Assembly (NCBI RefSeq): GCF_014201465.1
Contig: NZ_JACHEP010000002.1
Location: forward strand, 62,001 to 126,000
Source of the DNA: Anoxybacteroides tepidamans
Lineage (GTDB): Bacteria; Bacillota; Bacilli; Bacillales; Anoxybacillaceae
Direction of reading: 5' to 3'
DNA: 64,000 nt
The position numbers and the translations under genes are program-made. Below are positions 8,704 through 18,870 of the stretch, one piece after another; the stretch's first letter is position 1, and the number at the start of each line of letters is the position of its first letter. Under the pieces are notes generated by a model. It saw nothing but the letters and a program-made list of their open reading frames with translations, had not been told where the DNA came from and made no database searches.

Positions 8704-8743
8704 TTTACGAAAACAAAATCGCCCGCTCTAGCGTGGAGCGGAC
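8704..8743 (-). terminator. terminator of hfq
   Basis: An 8-bp stem with one G-T pair (8721-8728 with 8736-8743, 7-base loop) is followed on the minus strand by a T-rich stretch. It lies 12 bases past the hfq stop and separates hfq from the MITE and spoVK. Confidence 0.7.
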
Positions 8744-8755
8744 GACATTATGTGT

Positions 8756-8980
8756 TTATTGAATTTCAAGTTGGACGTTTTTTTCCGGTGCAAACGTAGA
8801 AATCGCATGTTTATAAATGAGCTGCTGTTTTCCCTGAACTTCTAAAAGCACGGTAAAATTGTCAAAGCCTTTCACCAAACCCCGAAGCTGAAATCCGTTA
8901 AGTAAAAATACCGTTACTTGCGTGCCATCTTTGCGCAATTGGTTTAAAAATTGGTCTTGAATGTTAATGGACGTTTTCAT
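8756..8980 (-). CDS. hfq: RNA chaperone Hfq
   Basis: Sm-like hexameric RNA-binding protein, 74 residues, the usual short Gram-positive length. The Sm1 motif region with [22 protein letters not shown] is split by the conserved GF-L-G pattern, and the Sm2 motif reads [12 protein letters not shown] 8980 follows a GAGG-rich ribosome site. It lies 32 bases after miaA, the standard miaA-hfq pair of Firmicutes and Proteobacteria, and is probably co-transcribed with it. Confidence 0.97.
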   Translation of the reverse strand: MKTSINIQDQFLNQLRKDGTQVTVFLLNGFQLRGLVKGFDNFTVLLEVQGKQQLIYKHAISTFAPEKNVQLEIQ

Positions 8981-9012
8981 GAACTGGCCTCCTCTTTTCT
9001 CTCTACCTATTT

Positions 9013-9960
9013 TTATATATTCGTCTTTAGTTGAAGCTTTCCTTCTATGTATTGTAAAATTTCATCCCGTTTTTCCGTAAATTTAGCCGGATCGGTCACA
9101 TCAAACCAGCGAACGGGCATTTTATTGCGAAACCATGTCAGCTGCCGCTTCGCATAGCGTCTCGAATTTTGTTTGAGTTGTTCGATCGCTTCTTCGAACG
9201 AAAGTTGCCCGTCTAGATAAGCGTAAATTTCTTTATAACCGATCGCTTGAATGGACTGGCAGTCGCGAATGCCACGGTTGTATAATGATTTTACTTCTTC
9301 AAGCAATCCGGCAGCCATCATTTGATCGACCCGTTCGTTAATGCGGCGGTATAGCTGTTCTCGCTCCATTGTCAGTCCGATAATCGCTACATCATATAGA
9401 AGTTCAGGCGTCTGTGTTTGTTGCCATTCGGTCATCGTTTTTCCGGTGCAATGGTAAATTTCGAGCGCTCGAATGACGCGTCGTACATTGCGGTGATGGA
9501 TGCGTTCAGCGCTTTCCGGATCAATGTCTTTTAGTATTTCATAAAGGGTCATTTCCCCTTTTTCTTCCGCGATGCGGTACAAATGCTGACGGTATGTTTC
9601 ATCGGAAGGAGCATCGGAAAAACGATAGTCGTAAATGACCGATTGAATATAAAGTCCGGTTCCGCCAACGATCATCGGCAGTTTGCCACGCCTCGTAATC
9701 TCGCGAATTAGCGCACGGGCGAGCTGTTGAAATTCAGCGACGGAAAATGATTCGTCTGGATCTTTCATGTCAATTAAATGATGCGGAATCTCTTCCATTT
9801 CTTCGCGCGTAATTTTGGCTGTGCCGATATCCATTCCTTTATAAACTTGCATCGAATCGCCGCTAATAATTTCTGCATTGAGCCGTTTCGCCAGTTCAAT
9901 GCTCATTTTCGTTTTCCCCACAGCGGTCGGTCCGATTAAAACGACAAGTTTCTCTCCCAT
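9013..9960 (-). CDS. miaA: tRNA dimethylallyltransferase
   Basis: Transfers a dimethylallyl group to N6 of A37 in tRNAs reading UNN codons; MiaB, encoded in this window, then methylthiolates the product. The P-loop GPTAVGKT spans residues 10-17. The [15 protein letters not shown] substrate motif and the [11 protein letters not shown] tail are present. I chose ATG 9960 (315 residues, matching B. subtilis at 314). A longer frame from TTG 10008 would start inside the -10 box, and ATG 9981 would leave only about 10 bases of leader. The ribosome site is weak. Confidence 0.95.
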   Translation of the reverse strand: MGEKLVVLIGPTAVGKTKMSIELAKRLNAEIISGDSMQVYKGMDIGTAKITREEMEEIPHHLIDMKDPDESFSVAEFQQLARALIREITRRGKLPMIVGGTGLYIQSVIYDYRFSDAPSDETYRQHLYRIAEEKGEMTLYEILKDIDPESAERIHHRNVRRVIRALEIYHCTGKTMTEWQQTQTPELLYDVAIIGLTMEREQLYRRINERVDQMMAAGLLEEVKSLYNRGIRDCQSIQAIGYKEIYAYLDGQLSFEEAIEQLKQNSRRYAKRQLTWFRNKMPVRWFDVTDPAKFTEKRDEILQYIEGKLQLKTNI

Positions 9961-9997
9961 AGGAATCACTACTTTCTGCATCGTGTCACACTGATTT

Positions 9998-10003
9998 ATT
10001 ATA
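9998..10003 (-). promoter_or_regulatory. -10 box of the miaA-hfq promoter
   Basis: A perfect TATAAT on the minus strand lies 37 bases before the chosen miaA start. The -35 region 17 bases upstream is poor. The box argues against the longer miaA frame. Confidence 0.5.
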
Positions 10004-10035
10004 CCCAAATAAAGGGGATTTTATCACGATTTTCG

Positions 10036-10070
10036 GCAAGAAAAAAAGTTCTCAATCTCTTTTTTCTTGC
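10036..10070 (-). terminator. A/T-rich hairpin after the chemoreceptor gene
   Basis: An approximately 12-bp stem made largely of A-T pairs, with GCAAG and CTTGC at its base and a 10-base loop, lies eight bases past the chemoreceptor stop. The terminal U run would be inside the stem, so it is an atypical terminator. Confidence 0.45.
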
Positions 10071-10077
10071 GATCCGA

Positions 10078-11769
10078 CTATGATATTTTAAATTTTTGAA
10101 TGAGTTGTTGCAGTTCTTCAGCCATTTTAGATAAAGAGACCGCAGAAGCAGAAATTTCTTGCATCGACGCCAGCTGCTCTTCCGTTGCTGCCGAAACTTC
10201 TTGCGTTCCTGAAGCTGCTGATTCGGCAATTTTACTAACCAATTGCATCGATTGCACAATTTGCTCGGCACCTGCAGACATTTGTTGGACAGAGGCGGAA
10301 ACTTCTTGAATTTGTACCGCCACTTCTTCAATCGCGTTTTTAATTTCAACAAATGATTCGCCCGCTGTATGAATCACAACAATTCCGTTTGATGCTTCTT
10401 TTGTTGCCATCTCCATTGATTGAACAGCTTCATTCGTTTCTTGTTGAATGGCAGTAATAAGCATTGAAATTTGCTGTGCCGATTGTGCAGACTGTTCGGC
10501 TAGCTTTCGCACTTCGTCCGCTACAACGGCAAATCCCCGTCCGTTTTCTCCTGCTCTTGCTGCTTCAATCGCTGCGTTTAATGCTAGTAAATTCGTTTGT
10601 TCGGCAATTCCCGTAATCACTTCAATAATTTGTCCGATTTGCTGCGAACGTTCACCTAATCCTTTGACGACGTTCGCTAATCCTGTTACGGTTTGATTGA
10701 TCGAGTTCATTTGTTCCACGGCCGTTTGGATGGTTTGACTGCCTTGCAACGCTCTTTCGGAGGCACCTCCTGCAATGATTGCTGCATTTTGTGAACGTTC
10801 AGCAATATGCTGTACCCCAGCGGACATTTGCTCAACTGTCCGGGATGTTTCCTCTACGCTTTCTACCTGCTTTTCCATCCCTAAAGCGACATCTTGCATA
10901 GTAACGGTAATTTGCTCCGTCGCTTTGCTTGTTTGTTCTGCGCTTGCAGTCAACTCTTCCGATGAAGCCGCTACTTGTTCAGCGTTTGTCGCCACTTGTT
11001 GAATGACTTCACGCAAGTGTTGAGACATTTGATTAAAAGCGGTTGCTAGTTCACCAATTTCATCGCTGTTTTTCACCGTAATCGCTTCGCCTGTAAGATC
11101 GCCTGCTGCAATGCGCTTCGCTGCTTCTGAAACAGCGACAACAGGACGGGAAATGATTCGGCTAATATAATAGGCGACAACTATTCCGACGAGCAAAGCG
11201 ATAAGACCGAATGTAAGCATCCATATTTTTGCTGCTGCAACACTTGCTGATGTCGCAGTATTCGTTTGATTTACCTCCGTTTGTTCTATCTGTGCTAGTT
11301 GTTCAGCTGCTGTTTCAAACTGTTTTGTAATCTCTCTTCCTTTCGTTGCCACTAATTGCGTATACTCATTTACTTTATTTTGCTGTTTTAATTGAAAAGC
11401 TTCTTGTCCAAATTGATAAAATTGCTGCTCTAGCTTATCTAACTGTTGAAGAACCGATTTTGCTTCTGGATGATCAAGTTTTTGTGCTAATTCTTTGCTC
11501 AATTTTTTATAATCATCGTGCGCCTGATTAAAGCTCGTTAATGACGTATCATCACCAATGAGCAAATACCCGCGCATGCTCCCTTGTTCACGCCGAACGA
11601 TCACTTCTAGTTCTTTTACCGCAATTAATGCTTGGACTTTATTATTCATTAATTGCATATGATTGTTAATAGATGTCATTTCATAATAAGCGATGGCAAC
11701 AATGGCTGCTAAAATGACTAACACAGCTGAAAAGCCGGCAAATAATTTTTTACGCACTGTCATCTTCAC
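10078..11769 (-). CDS. methyl-accepting chemotaxis protein with 4-helix-bundle-type sensor
   Basis: Transmembrane chemoreceptor signalling to CheA/CheW. A first membrane helix lies near residues 10-30. An extracytoplasmic, mostly helical sensor of about 145 residues follows, then a second helix near 180-200, HAMP, and a long coiled coil. The MCP hairpin tip reads [15 protein letters not shown] and [14 protein letters not shown] place the start at GTG 11769, eight bases after GGAGG; the upstream in-frame ATG contains that ribosome site. A sigma-D-like promoter precedes it. The ligand is unknown; the sensor carries no PAS or Cache motif that I can see. Confidence 0.93.
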   Translation of the reverse strand: MKMTVRKKLFAGFSAVLVILAAIVAIAYYEMTSINNHMQLMNNKVQALIAVKELEVIVRREQGSMRGYLLIGDDTSLTSFNQAHDDYKKLSKELAQKLDHPEAKSVLQQLDKLEQQFYQFGQEAFQLKQQNKVNEYTQLVATKGREITKQFETAAEQLAQIEQTEVNQTNTATSASVAAAKIWMLTFGLIALLVGIVVAYYISRIISRPVVAVSEAAKRIAAGDLTGEAITVKNSDEIGELATAFNQMSQHLREVIQQVATNAEQVAASSEELTASAEQTSKATEQITVTMQDVALGMEKQVESVEETSRTVEQMSAGVQHIAERSQNAAIIAGGASERALQGSQTIQTAVEQMNSINQTVTGLANVVKGLGERSQQIGQIIEVITGIAEQTNLLALNAAIEAARAGENGRGFAVVADEVRKLAEQSAQSAQQISMLITAIQQETNEAVQSMEMATKEASNGIVVIHTAGESFVEIKNAIEEVAVQIQEVSASVQQMSAGAEQIVQSMQLVSKIAESAASGTQEVSAATEEQLASMQEISASAVSLSKMAEELQQLIQKFKIS

Positions 11770-11866
11770 AAAAAGCGCCTCCATTCAATTCATATATTTT
11801 TTCTCAATAACTAAAGAAATCAAGCAAGCACGAAAACAATCATCATCATTTCTCTCTTCTCTTTTT

Positions 11867-11894
11867 TTATCGGATTAAACGAGTACAGTATTTA
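11867..11894 (-). promoter_or_regulatory. candidate sigma-D (motility) promoter of the chemoreceptor gene
   Basis: TAAA (11891-11894 on the minus strand), 16 bases, then TCCGATAA (11867-11874), compared with the known sigma-D pattern TAAA-N14/16-GCCGATAT (6 of 8 in the -10). Sigma-D control is usual for Bacillus chemoreceptors. Confidence 0.5.
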
Positions 11895-11904
11895 TAACAT
11901 TCGA

Positions 11905-13236
11905 TTAAATTCTGTTTTCCTTCATCATCTTGCTCTCTCGAATAAAAAAGGAAGTCAATAGCGCCACGATGCTGCCAATAAAACCGAATAAAAACAATTG
12001 GTGAATTCCGGTCATCAAACTAGCCGCTTTCGTTAAAAATGCTCCCATGATCGTGACCCCGATCGCTGTACCAATATTACGACAAAACATGAAAAACGAT
12101 GTCGCAATTCCTTTTTCATGCGCATCAGCTAGCTGTTGTGAACCAATGATTCCGACTGTCGAAGTAAGGCCGAATGATAACCCTTGAATGAACATCGCCA
12201 AAAATACGTAAAAAAAGCCGCTCTGTTCATTTAAAAACGCAAGCAGTACGCCGCATAGAACAAGAAGAACGTTGCCGATGATTAACAATTGACGGTATCC
12301 GTATCGCAAAATCCATTTTCCTGCCGGCACGGCCATGATCATCCAGCCCATTGACATTCCAAGAAGCACAATGCCGCTCATTAGCACCGATTCATGGGCG
12401 ATCTGTTGTAAAAAAAGAGGAATGTAGCTTGCTGTTCCAAATAAAGCCATAGAGCTGATAAACCCATTTAAATTCATCCATTTTAACGTCGGGTGCTGCA
12501 CTAATGATAACGGAACGAGCGGTGAAGTTTGCTTTTTTTCATATATGTAAAACACAACTAAAAGCAAGGCACCGATTACCGCATATACGAATTGATGACT
12601 TTCCACCACTGTCACAAGCAAAAGCAGGCTGATCGCCAGCGCAAACAAAATCGCTCCTATGTAGTCAACAACTGCTCTTTTCGGCTCGTATACTTCCTTA
12701 TATGGCATTAGCGTTAATAAAGAAAGAAGACAAATTGGAATATTGACATAAAAAATCCAACGCCAAGACAAATATTCAACGAACAATGATCCTAACAGCG
12801 GCGCAAGGACTGCAGCAATTCCCCACATCGCGGTAAAAAAGGCTTGAATTTTCCCGCGTTTTTCAATCGGAAACAAATCCCCCGCAATAATAGCGGGAAA
12901 CGGCATCATAAATCCTGCGCCAATCCCTTGGACAGCACGGAAAATAACGAGCTGAACCATGTTTTGCGACATTCCGCACAACAACGAACCAATGAGAAAA
13001 AGCGCAATTCCGAAACTAAACACTTTCTTTCGGCCGAAAAGATCTGACAGCCTTCCAGCTATCGGCGACAGAACGGTTGTTGTAATCATATAAGAAGCAA
13101 ACGACCACGCATAAAGCGAAAAACCTCCCAGTTCTTTAGCAATAATCGGCATTGTCGTATTCATAATCGTTGTGTCCATTGAGGCAATAAGCATCGCCAG
13201 CACGATGCTCACCATTACCGATATTCTACTTCCCAT
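11905..13236 (-). CDS. MFS multidrug exporter, DHA2 (EmrB/QacA) family
   Basis: Proton-driven efflux transporter of the inner membrane. The signature MDTTIMNTTMP in helix 1 corresponds to the DHA2 LDxTIVNVALP motif. Loop motif A reads GRLSDLFGRKKVF, and helix 5 carries the antiporter glycine motif QGIGAGFMMPF. At 443 residues it is shorter than QacA or EmrB (about 510), so the helix number (12 or 14) is uncertain. The start is ATG 13236, six bases after GGAGGG; an upstream GTG frame contains that site. It is flanked by mutL and the chemoreceptor and appears to be a separate transcription unit. The substrate is unknown. Confidence 0.9.
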   Translation of the reverse strand: MGSRISVMVSIVLAMLIASMDTTIMNTTMPIIAKELGGFSLYAWSFASYMITTTVLSPIAGRLSDLFGRKKVFSFGIALFLIGSLLCGMSQNMVQLVIFRAVQGIGAGFMMPFPAIIAGDLFPIEKRGKIQAFFTAMWGIAAVLAPLLGSLFVEYLSWRWIFYVNIPICLLSLLTLMPYKEVYEPKRAVVDYIGAILFALAISLLLLVTVVESHQFVYAVIGALLLVVFYIYEKKQTSPLVPLSLVQHPTLKWMNLNGFISSMALFGTASYIPLFLQQIAHESVLMSGIVLLGMSMGWMIMAVPAGKWILRYGYRQLLIIGNVLLVLCGVLLAFLNEQSGFFYVFLAMFIQGLSFGLTSTVGIIGSQQLADAHEKGIATSFFMFCRNIGTAIGVTIMGAFLTKAASLMTGIHQLFLFGFIGSIVALLTSFFIRESKMMKENRI

Positions 13237-13321
13237 TTTATACCCTCCCTTATTGTCCACTTGAATAATTTATTTTACATGATAAGGTTGTTTTTCTACA
13301 AAAGAAATGCTTTCATCCATA

Positions 13322-13356
13322 AAGCAAAAGCCCTTTCTTTGCTCAAAAAGAAAGGA
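13322..13356 (-). terminator. terminator of mutSL
   Basis: A 9-bp perfect stem (13332-13340 with 13347-13355, 6-base loop) followed on the minus strand by a T-rich tract, 29 bases past the mutL stop. Confidence 0.75.
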
Positions 13357-13383
13357 CTGTGGGCTCGCCGTTTTTCAAGACAT

Positions 13384-15216
13384 TCACATCACTCTTTTGA
13401 ACATTTTCTCCAGTTCATATGTTGAAAAATGGATGATGATCGGCCGGCCGTGCGGGCAAGTAAACGGATCCGCCGTTTCCCGGAGCGATTCGAGCAAGGC
13501 GAACATTTCGTCATGGCGCAAATGATGGTTTGCTTTAATCGACTGCTTGCAGCTCATGATAATCGCCGCTTTTTCACGCAGTTGCTTGAGATCGATCTTT
13601 TTCATTTCTAATACTTGCTCGATCATTTCTTCAATAATCATGGCCTCCTCTCCTTTTGGAAACCATGAAGGATGCGAACGAACAATAAACGTGTTATGAC
13701 CAAACGGCTCCAAAAAGACACCGCATTTTGCTAACTCTTCACGATGAGCTTCAATGAGCATATGCTCGCTTGTTGCATATTGAAACGTAAGCGGCACAAG
13801 CAATTGTTGCACTTCATTCGTCACTTTACCGAGTTTTTCGCGGAAATATTCATATTTAATCCGCTCTTGGGCGGCATGTTGATCGATGATATACAATCCG
13901 TTCTCGTTTTGCGCCAAAATGTACGTGCCGTGCATTTGTCCAATCGGATAAAGCGGCGGAATTCGTTCTTTTTGGCGATCGTCCACTTCTTCGCTTTCTA
14001 TTTTAAAAATCGGTTCCTGTTGCTCGTCTTCATTGTCCAACGATTCCTCTGTTCGGACATCGATTTCTTCCTTCAAAAACGATGGATTCAATGGCTTTTC
14101 CTTTTCAGCGATCGCCATCTGTTGCACAACTGGGGCTGCCGCCGGTTCTTTGACAACATGCTCAAACGAAAACACTCGTTGCTCTGTTTTCGGCTTTTCC
14201 GGCCGCTTGACCGTCATTTCTGGAATGAGCGTTCTTGATTGGAACGCCTGACGAATCGCGGTTTCAACCAATTCGTTCAATTCCGCTTCTTTGCTGAAAC
14301 GCACTTCTAGTTTTGCCGGATGAACGTTAACGTCCACTAAAATCGGATCCATCTCCACCGAAAGCAGTACGATCGGATAGCGGCCGATCGGCAAAAGGGT
14401 ATGATACCCTGATTCGACCGCTTTCATTAACGATATATTCCGCACATAACGGCCGTTGACGATCGTCGACATATAATTTCGCGAAGCGCGCGTTACCTCT
14501 GGAAGCGAAATATAGCCTTTTACAAGAAAATCAAGCGACTCCGCCGCGATCGGAATCATTTTTTTCGCCACATCCACCCCATAAATAGCAGCCAGCACAT
14601 GGCGCACATCGCCGTTTCCACTCGTATAAAGAAGTTGCTTTCCATGATGGCGCAAGCGGAACGAAATATGCGGATGAGCAAGCGCCAAACGATTGACGAC
14701 ATCCGTAACATGGCCAAGTTCGGTATGGACGGTTTTCATATATTTTAAGCGTGCCGGCGTATTGAAAAAAAGATTCGACACCGTAATGTCCGTTCCTTTT
14801 CGGCTGTTCGTGCGTTCATGTTTGACAAACTGCCCGCCTTTTAACAAAACATGCGTCCCCGGACCGTTGCCTGTGCCCGTTTTCATTTCGACTTCCGATA
14901 CGGAAGCGATGCTCGGAAGCGCCTCGCCGCGAAACCCGAGCGTGCGAATCCGGAATAAATCATGTTCGTCTTTAATTTTGCTTGTCGCATGGCGCTCAAA
15001 TGCTAGAAGGCAATCTTCCTCTTCCATTCCATCGCCATTATCGATGATGCGGATTTTCGCAAGACCTGCTTCTTCGAGTTCCATTTCAATGACCGTGCTG
15101 TTAGCGTCAATCGCATTTTCGACAAGCTCCTTTACAACGGAGGCGGGGCGCTCAACCACTTCCCCTGCGGCAATTTTATTAGAAAGATGATCATCGAGTT
15201 TACGAATTTTCCCCAC
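13384..15216 (-). CDS. mutL: DNA mismatch repair endonuclease MutL
   Basis: GHKL ATPase that couples MutS mismatch recognition to nicking of the new strand. The N-terminal ATPase motifs are ELVENAIDA (about 30-38), DNGDGM and TLGFRGEAL. The C-terminal nuclease motif [12 protein letters not shown] has the metal-binding pattern of nicking MutL proteins, supported by CPHGRP near the end. QQLLVPL fits the beta-clamp-binding motif. The start is GTG 15216 with AAGGGGGG seven bases upstream. It lies 14 bases after mutS. The middle linker is Glu/Lys-rich and variable, as usual. The active-site motifs indicate methyl-independent, nick-directed repair. Confidence 0.97.
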   Translation of the reverse strand: MGKIRKLDDHLSNKIAAGEVVERPASVVKELVENAIDANSTVIEMELEEAGLAKIRIIDNGDGMEEEDCLLAFERHATSKIKDEHDLFRIRTLGFRGEALPSIASVSEVEMKTGTGNGPGTHVLLKGGQFVKHERTNSRKGTDITVSNLFFNTPARLKYMKTVHTELGHVTDVVNRLALAHPHISFRLRHHGKQLLYTSGNGDVRHVLAAIYGVDVAKKMIPIAAESLDFLVKGYISLPEVTRASRNYMSTIVNGRYVRNISLMKAVESGYHTLLPIGRYPIVLLSVEMDPILVDVNVHPAKLEVRFSKEAELNELVETAIRQAFQSRTLIPEMTVKRPEKPKTEQRVFSFEHVVKEPAAAPVVQQMAIAEKEKPLNPSFLKEEIDVRTEESLDNEDEQQEPIFKIESEEVDDRQKERIPPLYPIGQMHGTYILAQNENGLYIIDQHAAQERIKYEYFREKLGKVTNEVQQLLVPLTFQYATSEHMLIEAHREELAKCGVFLEPFGHNTFIVRSHPSWFPKGEEAMIIEEMIEQVLEMKKIDLKQLREKAAIIMSCKQSIKANHHLRHDEMFALLESLRETADPFTCPHGRPIIIHFSTYELEKMFKRVM

Positions 15217-15230
15217 AAGTCCGCCCCCCT

Positions 15231-17804
15231 TTACTTGAGTAATTTTTGAATTTCATATAATTGGTTTAGCGCTTCTAGCGGCGTCATCTCTAATAAATTT
15301 AATGACTGAAGCGCTTGAAGCGCCCGCTTTTCCTTTTTAGAAAGCGGCGGAGCTTTCGGTTTCGGCTCTTCGATGAACATGCTTAACTGCTCAAACGGTT
15401 CCGATTTCACATTATGTTGAGCTTCGTTCGGCTGCTGTTCCAACTCGGCTAAAATCGCTTGCGCCCGTTGAATTAGTTCACGCGGCAACTCGGCCAATTC
15501 CGCCACATGAATGCCATAGCTTTGGTCGGCAGGCCCGTCTTCAATTTTATGTAGGAACACCACTTTTCCGTTTTCTTCAACGGCGCTAACATGGACATTT
15601 TTCAGCTTCCAAAGCGACTGCTCCAGCACCGTTAATTCATGGTAATGCGTGCTGAATAACGTTTTGGCGCCGATTTTATCATGAATGTATTCAATCATCG
15701 CTTGCGCTAACGCCATTCCGTCATAAGTCGATGTGCCGCGCCCAATTTCATCAAATAAAATCAAACTGTTTTGCGTCGCATGCACAATCGCATTGCGCGC
15801 TTCTAACATTTCCACCATAAACGTGCTTTGACCGGATACTAAATCGTCTGCTGCACCAATGCGGGTAAACACTTGATCAAAAATCGGCAATATCGCCTCG
15901 TCCGCCGGAACAAAGCAGCCGATTTGCGCCATAATAGCGGTAAGCGCAATTTGCCGCATATACGTACTTTTTCCGGACATATTTGGTCCGGTAATTAACA
16001 ATATTTCTCGCTCTCCGTTCATGAAACAGTCATTGGGCACATATACTTGAGCTCCCAACACTTTTTCCACGACCGGATGCCGCCCGTTTTTCAGCACCAT
16101 TTCCCGATTTTCAGAAAAGCGCGGTTTTGTGTAGCGGTTTTCTTCGCTCACCGTCGCAAAACATTGCAATACGTCGAGATGGCTAATGAGTTTAGCTAAT
16201 TTTTGCAATCGAGGAATAAATTGCTTTACCTGTTCCCGAATATCGACAAACAGCTGATATTCCAGTTCGATGCTTTTTTCTTCCGCTTCTAAAATAAGCG
16301 CTTCTTTTTCTTTTAATTCTTGCGTAATAAACCGCTCCGCATTGGCGAGCGTCTGCTTTCGTTCGTAGCGCCCTTCCGGCAATAAATGAAGGTTCGCTTT
16401 CGTCACTTCGATATAATAACCAAATACGCGGTTATAGCCGATTTTCAACGATTTAATTCCCGTCAATTCCCGCTCTTGATTTTCCAGCTGGGCAATCCAC
16501 GATTTTCCGTTGCGGCTTGCATCACGAAAGCGGTCGAGCATTTCATGATAGCCGTCTTTAATGATGCCGCCTTCTTTTACTGAAAGCGGCGGATTGTCGT
16601 GAATCGCTCTTTCTAACAAATCAACCAGCTCACTGCACGGATCAATGGTGCGAGCCAATTGTTTCGCGTCTTCGTTGTCAAGCTTTTCGACGACCGCCTG
16701 AATGTCCGGCACTTGCTTGAGCGATTTTTTCAACTGGATTAAGTCGCGGGCGTTGACGTTGCCGAATGCAACACGACCGGCCAACCGTTCTAAATCATAG
16801 ACGTTGCGAAGCAGCTCACGAAGCTCTTGCCGCTCAAAATAATGGTTTATCAACGTTTCGACCATGTTCAAACGGCGTTCAATTTTCTCGTGGTTTAACA
16901 GCGGCCGGTCGATCCACTGCTTTAATAAGCGGCCGCCCATAGCTGTCATCGTTTCGTCAAGAAGCCATAAAAGCGAACCTTTTCTCCCTTTTGTGCGAAT
17001 CGTTTCCGTCAACTCAAGATTGCGTTTCGAATATACGTCAATCTTCATATATTGATCGACTTGGTACACTTGCACAGGCTGCAAATGATCGAGGCTCCGC
17101 TTTTGCGTTTTTAATAAATAGTTCAATAAACGGGCGAACGTGATTTGCAGTTTTTCCTGACCTAATGAATGAACCGCAGCGTAAAACATGTCGGGAATCG
17201 TGACGTCCTCTTCATATGAAACCGTCACATCATAACGCTCTTTTAACTTTTCGTACATGTCATCGGAAAAAGCGGAAGACACGACAATTTCGCGCGCGCC
17301 AATCGAATACATTTCATTTATCACTTCTTCTAACGAAGCAAGCATTGTCATGCGGTTTTCCCCGGTCGATAAATCGGTATAAGCAAACCCGTACGTTCCG
17401 TCATCAAACGCCGTCATCGTCGCTAAATAATTGTTTTCTTTATCAAGTAGCCGCTTTCCTTCCATGACCGTTCCCGGCGTGATCAGCTGAACGACTTCGC
17501 GGCGCACGACTCCTTTCGCTGTTTTCGGATCTTCCACTTGCTCACAAATCGCGACTTTGTACCCTTTTTCAATCAGCTGTTCAATATATCCTTGCGCCGA
17601 ATGATACGGAACGCCACACATCGGAACGCGCTCCTCTGTTCCACCATCGCGGCTTGTCAGCGTAATTTCCAGCTCTTGAGCCGCTTTAATCGCATCATCA
17701 AAAAACATTTCGTAAAAATCGCCGAGACGAAAAAATAAAAAGGCATCTGGATATTGTGCCTTAATGTCTAAATATTGCTGAATCATTGGCGTATATGTAG
17801 CCAT
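15231..17804 (-). CDS. mutS: DNA mismatch recognition ATPase MutS
   Basis: Homodimeric mismatch sensor, 857 residues. The mismatch-contacting Phe-X-Glu motif is DFYEMF at residues 29-34. Walker [14 protein letters not shown] is near residue 610, and Walker [13 protein letters not shown] is near 686, followed by the STHYHEL motif. The C-terminal QLSMFIEE matches a beta-clamp-binding motif. ATG 17804 follows GGAGGAG. It heads the mutSL operon from its own extended -10 promoter, just downstream of the cotE terminator. Confidence 0.98.
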   Translation of the reverse strand: MATYTPMIQQYLDIKAQYPDAFLFFRLGDFYEMFFDDAIKAAQELEITLTSRDGGTEERVPMCGVPYHSAQGYIEQLIEKGYKVAICEQVEDPKTAKGVVRREVVQLITPGTVMEGKRLLDKENNYLATMTAFDDGTYGFAYTDLSTGENRMTMLASLEEVINEMYSIGAREIVVSSAFSDDMYEKLKERYDVTVSYEEDVTIPDMFYAAVHSLGQEKLQITFARLLNYLLKTQKRSLDHLQPVQVYQVDQYMKIDVYSKRNLELTETIRTKGRKGSLLWLLDETMTAMGGRLLKQWIDRPLLNHEKIERRLNMVETLINHYFERQELRELLRNVYDLERLAGRVAFGNVNARDLIQLKKSLKQVPDIQAVVEKLDNEDAKQLARTIDPCSELVDLLERAIHDNPPLSVKEGGIIKDGYHEMLDRFRDASRNGKSWIAQLENQERELTGIKSLKIGYNRVFGYYIEVTKANLHLLPEGRYERKQTLANAERFITQELKEKEALILEAEEKSIELEYQLFVDIREQVKQFIPRLQKLAKLISHLDVLQCFATVSEENRYTKPRFSENREMVLKNGRHPVVEKVLGAQVYVPNDCFMNGEREILLITGPNMSGKSTYMRQIALTAIMAQIGCFVPADEAILPIFDQVFTRIGAADDLVSGQSTFMVEMLEARNAIVHATQNSLILFDEIGRGTSTYDGMALAQAMIEYIHDKIGAKTLFSTHYHELTVLEQSLWKLKNVHVSAVEENGKVVFLHKIEDGPADQSYGIHVAELAELPRELIQRAQAILAELEQQPNEAQHNVKSEPFEQLSMFIEEPKPKAPPLSKKEKRALQALQSLNLLEMTPLEALNQLYEIQKLLK

Positions 17805-17846
17805 GTTTCTCCTCCAACCCTTACCTTCCTTTTCGCTTCTTATGCT

Positions 17847-17855
17847 ATTATAGCA
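17847..17855 (-). promoter_or_regulatory. extended -10 promoter of mutSL
   Basis: TGCTATAAT (extended -10, TGN plus a perfect TATAAT) on the minus strand, 43 bases before the mutS start. No good -35 is present, as is common with extended -10 promoters. It lies just beyond the cotE terminator. Confidence 0.55.
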
Positions 17856-17860
17856 AGGGA

Positions 17861-17894
17861 CAAAAGAAAAAACTAGGAAAGAGATTTCCTAGTT
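17861..17894 (-). terminator. terminator of cotE
   Basis: A 10-bp perfect stem (17871-17880 with 17885-17894, 4-base loop) followed by TTTTTTCTTTTG on the minus strand. It begins at the last base of the cotE stop codon. Confidence 0.85.
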
Positions 17895-18436
17895 CATTCT
17901 TCATCTCCAAGAAGCAAGTCTGGAGTTAAATTTTCTAATTCTTCATCGACATCGTAATCAAAATCGTCTTCTTCATCGCAGCCGTCTGGATGAATCGCCA
18001 CGCATACTTTCGTTTCCCCAATCACTTCTGCCACAAATTCTTTTTCGACTTGTACGACAATTTTGCTGCCGTTTGAAGAAATCGTGCATTCTAAACAGTT
18101 TGGCTGCTGGATGACACGAACGATAATATCACTGTCATCGCTAATGACCGCATCGTCATCACGATATCTTAACTTAACGACATCTGTATACGAAACCGTT
18201 TCGGTGACCACTTCCGTTTTCGTATTGTTGTGGTACGAATACCATACGTTAATGTCATAGTGCCCGTGAATTTCGATCGTACGGCCGCGTTTTTTCGCAT
18301 CATAGCGATGGTTAATAATCCAGCATCCTAAAATGCTTGATGGACGATTCGGTGCGTTAATCGTGTGTGTCGATTGTGAAAACTTGCGCCCTTTTGCCAC
18401 AACCGCTTTTGTAATAATTTCTCTGTATTCAGACAT
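17894..18436 (-). CDS. cotE: spore outer coat morphogenetic protein CotE
   Basis: Organises the outer coat of the spore in the mother cell. The 180-residue protein matches B. subtilis CotE (181) from [19 protein letters not shown] through SSILG and WIINH, the [15 protein letters not shown] block and [18 protein letters not shown]. The acidic C-terminus (residues 150-180) ends in LLLGDEE, the tail required for coat protein interactions in B. subtilis. ATG 18436 follows GGAGGG. Sporulation-type promoter sequences lie upstream, and a GC-rich repeat abuts them. Confidence 0.97.
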   Translation of the reverse strand: MSEYREIITKAVVAKGRKFSQSTHTINAPNRPSSILGCWIINHRYDAKKRGRTIEIHGHYDINVWYSYHNNTKTEVVTETVSYTDVVKLRYRDDDAVISDDSDIIVRVIQQPNCLECTISSNGSKIVVQVEKEFVAEVIGETKVCVAIHPDGCDEEDDFDYDVDEELENLTPDLLLGDEE

Positions 18437-18470
18437 ACGAGCAAACCCTCCTCAAATGAATCTTCACTTC

Positions 18471-18478
18471 ATCCTATG
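18471..18478 (-). promoter_or_regulatory. weak sigma-K-like -10 for cotE
   Basis: CATAGGAT on the minus strand, with AC 16 bases upstream, partly fits AC-N16/17-CATANNNTA. B. subtilis cotE is known to use both sigma-E and sigma-K promoters. The last bases do not match. Confidence 0.3.
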
Positions 18479-18529
18479 CATCACTGCGCCTAATGTGCAC
18501 ATAAGTTTACAAATAAATCCGTATAGTTC

Positions 18530-18554
18530 ATTGTATGCGGGTTTGCCCGAATAT
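18530..18554 (-). promoter_or_regulatory. candidate sigma-E promoter of cotE
   Basis: A perfect sigma-E -10 CATACAAT (18530-18537 as reverse complement), with ATATT (18550-18554) 12 bases upstream as the -35. Early mother-cell expression of cotE from sigma-E is established in B. subtilis. The -35 lies 15 bases from the edge of the GC-rich repeat. Confidence 0.6.
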
Positions 18555-18569
18555 GTGCCTATTTTTTAG

Positions 18570-18831
18570 AAAAGCGAAGGCGACTGATTAGCCCCGATAG
18601 GCGCTGGAGGACCTGCGAGGAGGCTGTTGCCGCCACAGCAGGGCCGAAACGTCCCGAGGGGCTAGGAGCCGCAGCTAGACAAGAAAAGCGGAGAACGGTC
18701 CTTGGCAAAGCCAAGGAAGCATCCGACAGTCGCGCACGCTTTCGACGAGACGTGCCCCGGACGTCGACGGAGAAAGCACACGCGACCGAGGATGCTAGTT
18801 CGCAGCTAGACACGAAAAGCGAAGGCGACTG
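18570..18831. repeat. GC-rich tandem structured intergenic repeat
   Basis: About 260 bp much richer in G+C than its surroundings. It is bounded by a 17-bp direct repeat AAAAGCGAAGGCGACTG (18570-18586 and 18815-18831). GCAGCTAGACA recurs at 18671-18681 and 18802-18812, dividing the block into two units of about 120-130 bp plus the start of a third. Unit 2 contains a hairpin (18700-18706 with 18710-18716) and a nested stem (18719-18724 with 18790-18795, 18738-18743 with 18772-18777, and inner GACGT/ACGTC). It recalls GC-rich intergenic repeats seen in other Bacillaceae; I do not assign a family name. The minus-strand open frame across it is not credible. Confidence 0.75.
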
Positions 18832-18834
18832 GAA

Positions 18835-18863
18835 AATGAAAAGACGCCCTTGAAAAGGCGTCT
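18835..18863 (-). terminator. terminator of miaB-ricA
   Basis: A 7-bp stem AGACGCC/GGCGTCT (18842-18848 with 18857-18863) with an 8-base loop and TTTTC after it on the minus strand, just past the ricA stop. Confidence 0.75.
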
Positions 18864-18870
18864 CTGCTGA

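Noticed and set aside
8470-8799. Plus-strand open frame across MITE copy A, with a related frame at 60537-60749 sharing KARNRAMST-type residues
   Set aside because: The similarity comes from the repeated DNA itself. The frames start and end differently in each copy, lack ribosome sites, and run through perfect palindromes and, in copy A, into hfq.
9961-10008. Longer miaA reading from TTG 10008
   Set aside because: It would begin inside the perfect TATAAT box; the start at 9960 gives the family length.
9999-10352. Lys-rich minus-strand frame overlapping the chemoreceptor gene
   Set aside because: It is out of frame with the well-conserved MCP signalling domain and overlaps the hairpin and the miaA promoter.
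18559-18813. Minus-strand 84-codon frame over the GC-rich repeat
   Set aside because: It is an accident of G+C richness, has no ribosome site, and its residues are Ala/Arg/Ser-rich with no recognisable fold.
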